NCBI GenBank assembly: GCA_903863295.1
Contig: CAIPBM010000079.1
Span: 1 to 56,837 of the forward strand
Direction: 5' to 3'
DNA length: 56,837 bases
Origin: an uncultured Verrucomicrobiota bacterium
GTDB lineage: Bacteria > Verrucomicrobiota > Verrucomicrobiia > Methylacidiphilales > UBA1321
The position numbers and the translations under genes are program-made. Of the stretch, positions 42,203 through 50,490 are shown in pieces (the stretch's first letter is position 1; each line of letters starts with the position of its first letter). The notes under the pieces are model-generated. The model did not search any database and was not told the origin of the DNA. It worked only from the letters and a program-made list of their open reading frames with translations.

Positions 42203-42230
42203 CCTTGAAGTTATACGCATGAATAATAAC
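42203..42230 (+). promoter_or_regulatory. Shared motif upstream of dnaE2
   Basis: CCTTGAAGTTATACGCATG followed by AATAATAAC lies 8-36 bases before the dnaE2 ATG and aligns with 39277-39305 before imuA, with a single one-base gap. The shared core is GTTATACGyATGrATAATA. It is probably a common SOS control site. Confidence 0.6.
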
Positions 42231-42238
42231 TTAACCTC

Positions 42239-45200
42239 ATGTCCTACGTCGAACTTCATGCCCGAAGTGCATTTAGTTTCCTTCGTGGAGCCTCCAGCCC
42301 TGAACAACTCATCGAAGTAGCAGGCAAGTCCGGTCTACCAGCCCTCGCTCTGTGTGACCGGAACGGAGTCTATGGGGCTCCCCGCGCTTATGGTGCTGCC
42401 AAGGAAAATGGTCTGCGGTCTCAGGTCGGCAGTGAACTGACTCTGGAAGACGGATCGGTCCTGCCCGTATTGGTCATGAATCCCGATGGTTATCGCAACC
42501 TCTGCCGTTTGCTCACCCAAGCCCAATTGCGTGCACCCAAAGGGGAAAGCCGGATTACCTGGAACGAACTGGAAGAGTTCAGTGAGGGATTGATCGCCTT
42601 GTCGGGTGACAGCGAAGGCCCGCTGTATTCCGCCATCCTTCGCGGCGAACGAAATGAAGCGGAGGCCATCTTGCAGAAAATGATCCGGGCCTTTGGCCCT
42701 GATCGGCTCTTCATCGAACTTCAGCGCCACCGCATCCCCGACGAGGAATTGATTGTCGAAGGCCTGATTGAGTTGGCGAACTCCAGCGGCATCCCCTTGG
42801 TCGCCACCAACGGCGTCCAATATGCCGAGCCGTGGGGCTGCGACGTGCTCGACGTCTTCACCTGCATCCGACACCACACCCACCTGGATGCAGCGGGATT
42901 GCTCCTCGGCCTGAATACCGAATGCCATCTCAAAACCGCCAAGCAAATGGAGGCTCTCTTCGCGGACGTGCCCGAAGCCCTGACCAATACCGCCCACATC
43001 GCCGACCGACTCGAATTCACCCTGCAAGACCTGGGCTATGCCTTCCCCGAATTCAAAGTGCCGGAAGGCGAAACGATGGACAGCCAGTTGCGCAAGCTTA
43101 CCTATTTCGGCGCACAGCAACGCTACGGATCGATTGCCGGACCAGTCCGCGAGCAGTTGCAAAAGGAACTGGCTCTGATCACGAAGCTGGGATTCTCCGG
43201 CTACTTCCTGATCGTATGGGACATCGTCAATTTCGCTCGGGAAGAGGGGATTCTGGTGCAGGGCAGGGGAAGCGCGGCCAATAGCGCGGTCTGCTATTCC
43301 CTCGGCATCACGGCGGTCGATCCCGTCGGCGGAAAACTCCTTTTCGAACGCTTCCTGGCCGAAGGCCGTAAAAGCTGGCCTGACATCGATCTCGATCTGC
43401 CGAGTGGGGAACGAAGGGAAAAAGTCATTCAGGAAGTGTTTCGACGCTACGGCAAACACGGTGCGGCCATGACCGCCAATGTCATCACCTACCGGGGCAA
43501 AAGCGCGATGCGGGAAATCGGCAAGGCGCTCAACTTTTCCGAAGACATCCTGAAAAAGTTTTCCGACCTATACGCCAGCGGTGACTTTGAACACACACTG
43601 GAATTGGAAGAGCAGATCATCCAGGCGGGCGTGCCCCGCTCCCATGACCGCTTCGCGCCCCTAATCCAGCTTTACCGCCGGATTTATGGCCTGCCGCGCC
43701 ATCTCGGCCAGCATTCGGGCGGCATGGTTATCAGCAAAGGACGTCTGGACGAAGTCGTTCCGCTGGAAAACGCCTCCATGCCGGGCCGGGTGGTGGTGCA
43801 ATGGGACAAGGACGATTGCGAAGACTTGGGCATCATCAAGATCGATCTGCTCGGCCTCGGGATGATGGCCGTGCTGCAGGATGCGGTGGAACTCACCCAT
43901 CAGCGGGGCAGGGGAGTCGACCTCGCTCATATCCCGAAAGACGACCCCGCAACGTTCGAGTTGATGCAGAAGGCCGACACGGTCGGAACCTTCCAGATCG
44001 AATCCCGCGCACAGATGGCCACGCTCCCGCGTATGAAGCCGAAGGAATTTTACGACGTAGCCATCGAAGTCGCCATCATCCGGCCCGGTCCCATTGTCGG
44101 CCAAATGGTGCATCCCTACCTCGCGCGAAGAAACGGCGAGGAAAAGATCGAGTACATCCACCCCGACTTGGAACCGGTGCTGGCGCGAACGCTCGGCGTC
44201 CCGCTTTTCCAGGAACAAATGCTGCGCATCGCCATGATCATGGCCGACTTCGACGGTGCGGAGGCGGAAGAGTTGCGACGGGCTATTTCCTTCCATCGCT
44301 CGGATGAAAAGATGAAAAAAGTCGTCATCAAGCTCCGCACGAACATGACCCGCAAAGGAATCACCAAGGAGGTGCAGGACCGCATCGTTAATTCGCTGAG
44401 TTCCTTCGCGCTCTATGGCTTTCCCGAAAGCCACGCCATCAGCTTTGCTCTTCTCGCCTACGCCAGTTGCTGGCTCAAGGTTCATCGGGCCCCCGAGTTC
44501 TATTGCGGCCTGCTCAACAACCAGCCGATGGGATTCTACAGTCCAGCCAGCCTGGTGCGGGACGGCAAAAAGCGTGGAATAAAATTTCTGGCAGTGTGCG
44601 TCGTCCGCTCCGGCGAGCTTTGCACGATTGAGGAGAATGGGGATGTGCGGCTCGGCCTCAATTACGTCCGGGGCCTGCACCGGGACAAAGCCGCGTGGCT
44701 GGTGGCCGAACGCAACCAGCGCCCCTTTTCCTCGCTGGAAGACATGCTGATCCGGGTTCCGCTCAATAAAAGCGAACGCCGGGTTCTGGCCAAGATCGGC
44801 GCCCTGAACCAACTGAGCGAACATCGCCGCACCGCCTTGTGGGATATTGAATCGGTCTTTGATGGCGACGACCTCTTCTCGGGGCAGTCTCTCGAAGGAG
44901 AAAAGCCACTGGAACCCATGAACGGGGTTGAGCGACTCCAGGCCGATTTCGATGGCACAAGGGTCACGACCGGACCGCACATGATGACCTTTATGCGGGG
45001 AAAGTTGGCGCATGTCACCCGCGCGGCTGATTTGGTCAAAGGGAAGCACGGCAACAAGGTCACCATTGCAGGGGTGGTCATCTGCCGGCAACGACCTGGC
45101 ACGGCCAAGGGGCATGTCTTTGTCAGCCTCGAAGACGAAACTGGCATCTCGAACGCGATCGTGCGCAGTGAACTCTTCGAGAAATTGCGACTCACCATCA

Positions 45201-45331
45201 CTCACGAACCGTTTCTGGAAATCGAAGGGCGGCTGCAACACCTCGAAGGCGTTGTGTCGGTCCTGGCGAAAGATGTGCGCGGCTTGGACGCACCCGCCAT
45301 CATCCAGAACCAATCCTACGATTTCCATTAG
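42239..45331 (+). CDS. dnaE2: Error-prone DNA polymerase III alpha subunit
   Basis: 1,030 residues, the DnaE2 size. The N-terminal PHP domain (YVELHARSAFSFLRGAS; ALALCDRNGVYG), the polymerase core with GRGSAANSAVCYSLGIT and the catalytic PDIDLDLPSG (D384 and D386 as the metal ligands), LGQHSGGMVIS, a helix-hairpin-helix region and a C-terminal OB fold (VTIAGVVICRQRPGTAKGHV) are in order. It extends past lesions with ImuA/ImuB. Cargo location on a conjugative element is notable. Confidence 0.95.
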   Translation: MSYVELHARSAFSFLRGASSPEQLIEVAGKSGLPALALCDRNGVYGAPRAYGAAKENGLRSQVGSELTLEDGSVLPVLVMNPDGYRNLCRLLTQAQLRAPKGESRITWNELEEFSEGLIALSGDSEGPLYSAILRGERNEAEAILQKMIRAFGPDRLFIELQRHRIPDEELIVEGLIELANSSGIPLVATNGVQYAEPWGCDVLDVFTCIRHHTHLDAAGLLLGLNTECHLKTAKQMEALFADVPEALTNTAHIADRLEFTLQDLGYAFPEFKVPEGETMDSQLRKLTYFGAQQRYGSIAGPVREQLQKELALITKLGFSGYFLIVWDIVNFAREEGILVQGRGSAANSAVCYSLGITAVDPVGGKLLFERFLAEGRKSWPDIDLDLPSGERREKVIQEVFRRYGKHGAAMTANVITYRGKSAMREIGKALNFSEDILKKFSDLYASGDFEHTLELEEQIIQAGVPRSHDRFAPLIQLYRRIYGLPRHLGQHSGGMVISKGRLDEVVPLENASMPGRVVVQWDKDDCEDLGIIKIDLLGLGMMAVLQDAVELTHQRGRGVDLAHIPKDDPATFELMQKADTVGTFQIESRAQMATLPRMKPKEFYDVAIEVAIIRPGPIVGQMVHPYLARRNGEEKIEYIHPDLEPVLARTLGVPLFQEQMLRIAMIMADFDGAEAEELRRAISFHRSDEKMKKVVIKLRTNMTRKGITKEVQDRIVNSLSSFALYGFPESHAISFALLAYASCWLKVHRAPEFYCGLLNNQPMGFYSPASLVRDGKKRGIKFLAVCVVRSGELCTIEENGDVRLGLNYVRGLHRDKAAWLVAERNQRPFSSLEDMLIRVPLNKSERRVLAKIGALNQLSEHRRTALWDIESVFDGDDLFSGQSLEGEKPLEPMNGVERLQADFDGTRVTTGPHMMTFMRGKLAHVTRAADLVKGKHGNKVTIAGVVICRQRPGTAKGHVFVSLEDETGISNAIVRSELFEKLRLTITHEPFLEIEGRLQHLEGVVSVLAKDVRGLDAPAIIQNQSYDFH

Positions 45332-45339
45332 GAGCATCC

Positions 45340-46080
45340 ATGGCCGGAGGAGAAACGAAGAATCATCTGGGATTGAAGACGCTCGCCCTGGCTTGGGCGG
45401 CGGAACGAGGCATGTCGCTGGGAGCCCCTGAGGTCTCATTCCCGCATCGTCGTTTCCGGGTCGATGCCGCGGCCTGCCTGTTCCAGCGGGAAGTCTCCGC
45501 GAGACCTCCATCCCAAACGCTGGCTTCGGTTTTGAAGACTGCCGTGGTGTTTGAGTGCAAGCAGGTCAGGAGCGACCTGATTCGGGATACCAAACAAAGA
45601 AAAGCCCTAACCCGGCGACTCGAAAGCATGGAACAGCGGCGCAAGGAACTGGAGGCTCTCCTTAAAATCCATCATCCCCACTACGCCAACGGCGAAAGCT
45701 TGTTCCAGGAATTCGACAGTTACCGACTGGAAGAATGCCAGCACAAGGGATACCGAAAGCTTCTCCGCGAAATTGCCATCGCCCAAAAAGGACTGATCAA
45801 GGGAACCAAGTTTGACCGTCTTCTGTCGTATCGCATGGCCAATCTTCATTACCTCGTCGTTGAGGACAAACTCCTCAAGGCACACGAGATCCCGACCGGC
45901 TGGGGGCTTCTGGTCCGTCGCGACGAAACCTTGGTTCTTGCCGCACAACCGATCTGGCAGGACATCGCGACGGAAGAGCAACTCGTCTTTTTGCAGCGAA
46001 TCGCCTGTCGCGGATGGCGGCTCCGTCGTCCGATGCCGGAAGACCCAACCCCTGAAATTCCAACCTCTCCAACTTCATGA
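45340..46080 (+). CDS. PD-(D/E)XK-like DNA-repair protein (MmcB-like)
   Basis: 246 residues, starting nine bases after dnaE2. N-terminal layout: HLGLKTLALAWAAERG, FRVDAA (Asp about 42), then VVFECKQVRSDLIRDTKQ (Glu-x-Lys near 71-73), which resembles the D...E-x-K core of PD-(D/E)XK nucleases and MmcB-type damage-inducible proteins. A long helical insert and a YLVVEDKLL...GWGLLVRRD segment follow. Nuclease activity is inferred. Confidence 0.7.
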   Translation: MAGGETKNHLGLKTLALAWAAERGMSLGAPEVSFPHRRFRVDAAACLFQREVSARPPSQTLASVLKTAVVFECKQVRSDLIRDTKQRKALTRRLESMEQRRKELEALLKIHHPHYANGESLFQEFDSYRLEECQHKGYRKLLREIAIAQKGLIKGTKFDRLLSYRMANLHYLVVEDKLLKAHEIPTGWGLLVRRDETLVLAAQPIWQDIATEEQLVFLQRIACRGWRLRRPMPEDPTPEIPTSPTS

Positions 46081-46367
46081 ATTCAGAACGCTATCAATTC
46101 CTCAACGCGGCTAAGTTGCCGGGCCGTATTAACACCGAGGAAGCGGCGTGGTGCCTTGGATTTTCTCCTCACGACATTCCCGTCCTAACTGCACGGGGTC
46201 TTCTCAAACCACTCGGGAATCCTCCTCCCAACGGCGGACGCTACTTTTCCAGCAGCGAGATCGAGCGGCTGCGACACGACACCAAGTGGCTGGACAAGGC
46301 TTCCGGAACTCTGATCAAGCATTGGAAAACCAAAAATGAGAGGCGTCCAACATCCGCGGTTCGCTAA
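46077..46367 (+). CDS. HTH protein of the GLLKPLG type, copy 2
   Basis: 96 residues, paralogous to 6738-7028 (same length; shared LGFSPHDIPVLTARGLLKPL core and WLDKASGTLIKHWKTKNE end). Its ATG overlaps the MmcB-like stop (ATGA), so it belongs to the dnaE2 operon. It converges on the helicase gene with a four-base overlap. It probably binds DNA. Confidence 0.75.
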   Translation: MNSERYQFLNAAKLPGRINTEEAAWCLGFSPHDIPVLTARGLLKPLGNPPPNGGRYFSSSEIERLRHDTKWLDKASGTLIKHWKTKNERRPTSAVR

Positions 46368-48676
46368 TCCCATTCCGTCAATTCGGCGTTCGGGATCACC
46401 CGCCACCAAGTGGGAAAAAGCTCCTCATACCTCGATTCCAGAAACCGTTGATCAATCAGGAGGGCCGCGCCTTCGTCCTCCTCCGAGCGAATCAAGCGTC
46501 CGACCGCCTGGAGAACGCGCTGCATGCCCGGATACCGGTAGGCATAGTCGAAGCCCGGTTTTCCCATCTGGTTGAAGTAAGCGGTGAGGAGATCGCGTTC
46601 AATGGACAAGCCGGGCAGGCCGACGCCGATCACCGTGACTCCGATCAATTGGTCGCCGGGAAGGTCGATCCCTTCAGCGAAGATACCACCCATGACGGCC
46701 ATTCCCACCGAACCTGTCCCTTGGGTGAACTTCGCGAGAAACGTATCCCGCTCGCCTTCCGTCATGGCCTTGCTTTGGGCAAAGGCCGTAAGTCCTCGCG
46801 CGACAAGCTTGCGCTGAAGCTGGTCCAGATAGGCGAGGGAAGGGCAGTAGATGAGATGATTGCCTGGATTTCGCTTCACGTGGAGATTGACGGCTTCAGC
46901 GACGGCATCCATCGACCGGTCTCGATGCTGAAAGGAAATGTTGAGGGGTGAAACGCGAACGGACATCTGATCGGAGCGAAAAGGAGAGGGATACGTGCCT
47001 CGGGCCGAATCGGGGGAGCCGCCGAGAACATCCGAGAAGTACTCCAGTGGTGAAAGGGTGGCAGAGAAGAAGACAGCCGCGCGCAAGCCCTTAAGCGTTT
47101 GGGCGAGCCGCTTGGAAGGATCAACGCAAAAGAGCATGACCTCTTGGTTTCCCGGATCGATGATCGTCCGGTAAGTGGCGTCGAAGGCATCGCCGGTCTG
47201 CAAAAAACTGTTGAGGGCAAAATAGGTGTCCAGCCAGGGCAGCGCACTTTCGCGAGACGTTTGATCCACCAGATGTCTTTCGATAGCCATAGTTGCCGCG
47301 CGCAGGCTTTCCAGAAGCGCTTGAGGAAGGCTTTCACTGGCAAAGGCACCCTGATGATAGCCTTTGGACGGGGGAACGCCCGTAGGGGCGCCTTTAAGCA
47401 ATCTCACAAATTGCTGTTCAGCGAGGGACAAGGCTCGGCGTGCTTCGCTCGCGCCCCTCCCACCGGCTGAATCCTCGATTTCGAATTGAGCGACCGTCAG
47501 CGCAGCGGAATACATTTCGCGGCTACGATCTACGAGATTGTGGGCTTCATCAATCAGGACAACGTGCTTGGCTTTCCCTTCTCCAAAATAGCGCTCAAGC
47601 ATCACGGTTGGATCGAAGACGTAGTTATAGTCGCCGATGATGACATCGACCCAAGCGGAAACATCCAAGGATAACGCGTAGGGGCAGACCTGATGTTTCT
47701 GGGCTACCGCGCAAATGTTCGCCTTATCGAGCCTCTGGGTTTGGAGGAGTTCCCGCATCGCGGGTTTGTAGCGGTCATAATACCCTTTGGTAAAAGGACA
47801 AGTGGACGGATCACATCCGGAGGAGTCGGGAGCGAAGCAAATTTTCGATTTCGCTGTCAGGCTCAAGCTCCGAACCTGCAGGCCTGATTCCCGCAGTCTC
47901 TGCAAGGCGTCTTCCGCCGCGAGACGTCCGGGAGTCTTGGCTGTTACGTAAAAGACTTTGCCGTCGTTAAGCAGAGGCAATGCCTTCATGGCGGGATAGA
48001 GCGTCGCCAAGGTCTTGCCCATGCCGGTTGGTGCTTCGACGAAAAGATTGAGCCGGTTCTGGACAGCGCGGTAAACCGACTTGGCCAAGTCGCGCTGACC
48101 TGCCCGGAAATTGGTGAAAGGAAAGGGTAACTGTTCCGTAGAGGCATTTCGGATTCGCAGCCATTCAATATGAGGGATCAGCCAGGAAAACCATTCCGCG
48201 ACTGTTTCATTCAAAAACTTCACCATGTCGGCCTTGGATGCCTCCTCCCGGAAAATGAAGATTTCGTGGGTATCGAGTTCGAGATAGGTCAATTGCAGGG
48301 ATGCCTGATTCCAACCCTTTTGTAAGACGAGCATTCCGGCATAGAGGCGTAACTGTGCCCAATGCACGGGGTCCGCCTCGCGGTCCCATCGGGTTTCCAC
48401 GGTCTTAATCTCTTCGACCAAAGGAACCAGACTTTCGACCAGGCCATCAACACGTCCCACCACCCGAAGCCTCACGTCATCTTTGACGAAGATGTGTTCG
48501 ACCGATACCTCCGGTCGATAATCATTCCCCCGAGACTGCTGGATTCTTTTGTGTCCCTTGATTCCCTCGAGGGCGCGATCAGCACGTTGAAAACCGCCGG
48601 AGCCGCCGAGATTGCCGCGACGGTGCACGAACTCTGCAAGTTCGCGCACGCTGATGTCGTAGGTCGCCGGTTCCAC
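46364..48676 (-). CDS. Nuclease-like domain fused to XPD/DinG helicase
   Basis: 770 residues. The N-terminal about 170 residues are Cas4/PD-(D/E)XK-like (VGRVDGLVESLVPLVEEIKT; W-x-x-QLRLYAGMLVL). The helicase follows: Walker A EAPTGMGKT (near 214-222), four cysteines of an Fe-S domain (ICFAPDSSGCDPSTCPFT; VCPYAL), DEAH in VLIDEAHNLVDRS and a C-terminal motif VI-like QAVGRLIRSEEDEG. It probably acts in repair. The convergent order with dnaE2 operon genes suggests a damage-response cargo module. Confidence 0.9.
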   Translation of the reverse strand: MEPATYDISVRELAEFVHRRGNLGGSGGFQRADRALEGIKGHKRIQQSRGNDYRPEVSVEHIFVKDDVRLRVVGRVDGLVESLVPLVEEIKTVETRWDREADPVHWAQLRLYAGMLVLQKGWNQASLQLTYLELDTHEIFIFREEASKADMVKFLNETVAEWFSWLIPHIEWLRIRNASTEQLPFPFTNFRAGQRDLAKSVYRAVQNRLNLFVEAPTGMGKTLATLYPAMKALPLLNDGKVFYVTAKTPGRLAAEDALQRLRESGLQVRSLSLTAKSKICFAPDSSGCDPSTCPFTKGYYDRYKPAMRELLQTQRLDKANICAVAQKHQVCPYALSLDVSAWVDVIIGDYNYVFDPTVMLERYFGEGKAKHVVLIDEAHNLVDRSREMYSAALTVAQFEIEDSAGGRGASEARRALSLAEQQFVRLLKGAPTGVPPSKGYHQGAFASESLPQALLESLRAATMAIERHLVDQTSRESALPWLDTYFALNSFLQTGDAFDATYRTIIDPGNQEVMLFCVDPSKRLAQTLKGLRAAVFFSATLSPLEYFSDVLGGSPDSARGTYPSPFRSDQMSVRVSPLNISFQHRDRSMDAVAEAVNLHVKRNPGNHLIYCPSLAYLDQLQRKLVARGLTAFAQSKAMTEGERDTFLAKFTQGTGSVGMAVMGGIFAEGIDLPGDQLIGVTVIGVGLPGLSIERDLLTAYFNQMGKPGFDYAYRYPGMQRVLQAVGRLIRSEEDEGAALLIDQRFLESRYEELFPTWWRVIPNAELTEWD

Positions 48677-48896
48677 CCTCCCATCATACCAGAACCGACA
48701 ATAGGCTGGTCGTGACTGAGCCTTTTGTTGTCAGGTGCACCTTCGCCTCAAGAAGCAAGGGCAAGCCTTGTCGCACGATGGTGTGGTCCAGCAATCATTA
48801 CGGCGACACGTCTCACTAGGATAGATATGCCTACGTGGGAGCCTCCGCTTCGCCTAGATTGTCAATTGCTCGTCGACTTCCTTGGCAAAGAAACCG

Positions 48897-49124
48897 CTAT
48901 TTCGTTAGCTGCACGGTGAAAGTGTAGATCACCAGCACACTGATAATCAGGACAAAGATACGGATCGCCCATAGCGCGATCCTGATGGGACGACTCAATC
49001 GGAGCCGGGGCAGTGGCTTCGCGACCGCAGCCACCAGTTGATCCGGTTCAAGAGACTCAATCAGCTGGCTTTCATGGTGACCTTCGGGTTGAAATTTGGC
49101 TTCAGGTTGCATGGTTTGATCCAT
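48897..49124 (-). CDS. Small single-span membrane protein
   Basis: 75 residues; ATG 49124 begins one base after the transporter stop. A polar N-terminus (EGHHESQLIESLEPDQLVAA) leads to one C-terminal membrane helix (IALWAIRIFVLIISVLVIYT). No family recognised. Coupled to the transporter gene, it may be an accessory subunit. Confidence 0.55.
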   Translation of the reverse strand: MDQTMQPEAKFQPEGHHESQLIESLEPDQLVAAVAKPLPRLRLSRPIRIALWAIRIFVLIISVLVIYTFTVQLTK

Positions 49125-49125
49125 T

Positions 49126-50490
49126 TCAGTGGCCTTTGCCTTGGAAGGTTTCCAGAAAGGCGACAATGGCGTAGGCGCTTCCAGCAGCAGTAACTAGTGT
49201 TGTAATCAAAATTCCGAAGAAGTTCGTCACCCAAGAATTAACGTTCGAGCCCATGATCTCACGGTCGTTGGCAAGGATGAGTAGGAAGACCAAAGCTGGC
49301 GGCATCAACACTGTCGCAAGAAGGTTTGCGTTTAAGGCAATAGCCAGCAGAGGCGTTCCTGGGATAAGGACGATAGCCCCAGCCATCGCGGCCACTCCAA
49401 TGTTTGCGAAGTGAAATAAAGGGGCTTCGCGAATCGATTGATTGAAACTGTGGCCAACTCCCCCAGCGACTTCCGAGACAGCATAGGCTGTGCTCGCAGA
49501 GATCGTCAGCATCGCCACGGCACCGGCCTCGATCAGTCCGAGCGCGAAGAGGATCGCCGCCGGTCGACCAATCAGTGGCTGGAGCGCCTGTGGAAACCCT
49601 GTTCCGCTGAGGTTTTGCGACATATTGATATGGTGAGCGAAAAGCGGTGCAGCTGCCACCAGCGCCGCGCAACCCGCAACGGCCGCGAGCACTGTGCCGA
49701 TCAATGTGTCCAGACGGCCTTGCGGGATATCTTGAGGTGTTAGCCCTTTATCGGCAGATGCGCTCTGTTGAAAGAAGAGCATCCAGGGCGTTACGGTCGC
49801 TCCGATGTTTGAAGCAAGTACGAGCAGGAATACGGAGACGGAACCCCTGGGAAGCGGCGTCCAGGTCAACAAAGCATTCCCCAGGGCTTGGGGTGATGGC
49901 CGGGCCAAAACAGCAACGACCAGAAAGACAAGATTGAATAGCGCAAGCCCCATGGCAAGCCGCTCCCATCGTGAGTAACGGCTTCCGCAAGCGCTGAGTA
50001 CAACCAACCCCACGGCGCACGCCACGGCAATAGGGGCTGAAATGCCGAAAAAGGCCATGCCGATCCGAATGGCGATCACCTCTGTGATGAGCGTGATCAA
50101 GTTTGTGAAGAAAAGGTCCCCTGCGGAAACCCAGCCCCAGAATGGTCCGAAGCGCTGAAAGATCAGTTCGCCGTAGCCCCGGTGCGTAACGGCCCCAAGG
50201 CGCATGGACATCTCTTGAACGACGTAAGCAGCGGCAAAGGTGACAGCGATGAAGGGAAGAAAAAAGCCGATGCCATACGTTGCCCCACTGAAGGCGTAGG
50301 ATAGCATGCTGGGCCCGTCGTTCTCGCCCAACATCGCCAATACGCCTGGTCCAAGCAGAAGCCACGTGACCATTCCTCGGCTGCCGCTGCGCCTAGCGTT
50401 GAAGACTCGTGTCCGGTCCAAGGATCGATCACAATCCTCATGGGTGAAATCCCCACCCGCGATGGATCTCGGACTATCGCACTTCAGCAT
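49126..50490 (-). CDS. NRAMP-family metal transporter with atypical site motifs
   Basis: 454 residues from ATG 50490 (GAGAGAGC precedes it). About eleven membrane helices in the NRAMP order. The usual metal-binding DPGN of helix 1 is replaced by GEND-GPSM (D then GPS), and the helix 6 MPH-type motif reads GATVTPWMLF, so the conserved Met is absent. It resembles NRAMP-related transporters rather than classic Mn/Fe NRAMP; substrate is uncertain. It overlaps the 3' end of the NDH-2 gene by 17 bases. Confidence 0.85.
   Translation of the reverse strand: MLKCDSPRSIAGGDFTHEDCDRSLDRTRVFNARRSGSRGMVTWLLLGPGVLAMLGENDGPSMLSYAFSGATYGIGFFLPFIAVTFAAAYVVQEMSMRLGAVTHRGYGELIFQRFGPFWGWVSAGDLFFTNLITLITEVIAIRIGMAFFGISAPIAVACAVGLVVLSACGSRYSRWERLAMGLALFNLVFLVVAVLARPSPQALGNALLTWTPLPRGSVSVFLLVLASNIGATVTPWMLFFQQSASADKGLTPQDIPQGRLDTLIGTVLAAVAGCAALVAAAPLFAHHINMSQNLSGTGFPQALQPLIGRPAAILFALGLIEAGAVAMLTISASTAYAVSEVAGGVGHSFNQSIREAPLFHFANIGVAAMAGAIVLIPGTPLLAIALNANLLATVLMPPALVFLLILANDREIMGSNVNSWVTNFFGILITTLVTAAGSAYAIVAFLETFQGKGH

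Larger units (their letters stand above)
41766..42238. other. Non-coding interval before dnaE2 with repeats and palindromes
   Basis: No gene is convincing in this 473-base stretch. It holds repeat copy B (41868-42010), a GAAACC-GCTA-GGTTTC hairpin near 42037-42052, a perfect 20-base palindrome (42092-42111) and the imuA/dnaE2 shared motif at 42203-42230. Structured noncoding DNA of this density suggests a regulatory RNA, an origin or recombination target. Confidence 0.6.

Noticed and set aside
42335-43459. 374-codon open frame on the minus strand
   Set aside because: Complement of the dnaE2 5' half; no recognisable domain.
43661-45511. Long open frame (616 codons) on the minus strand
   Set aside because: It is the complement of dnaE2, whose motifs are clear on the plus strand; the minus translation has no family features.
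48718-48896. Right attachment site just after the helicase gene
   Set aside because: No match to the tRNA-Tyr 3' end and no tRNA in this interval.
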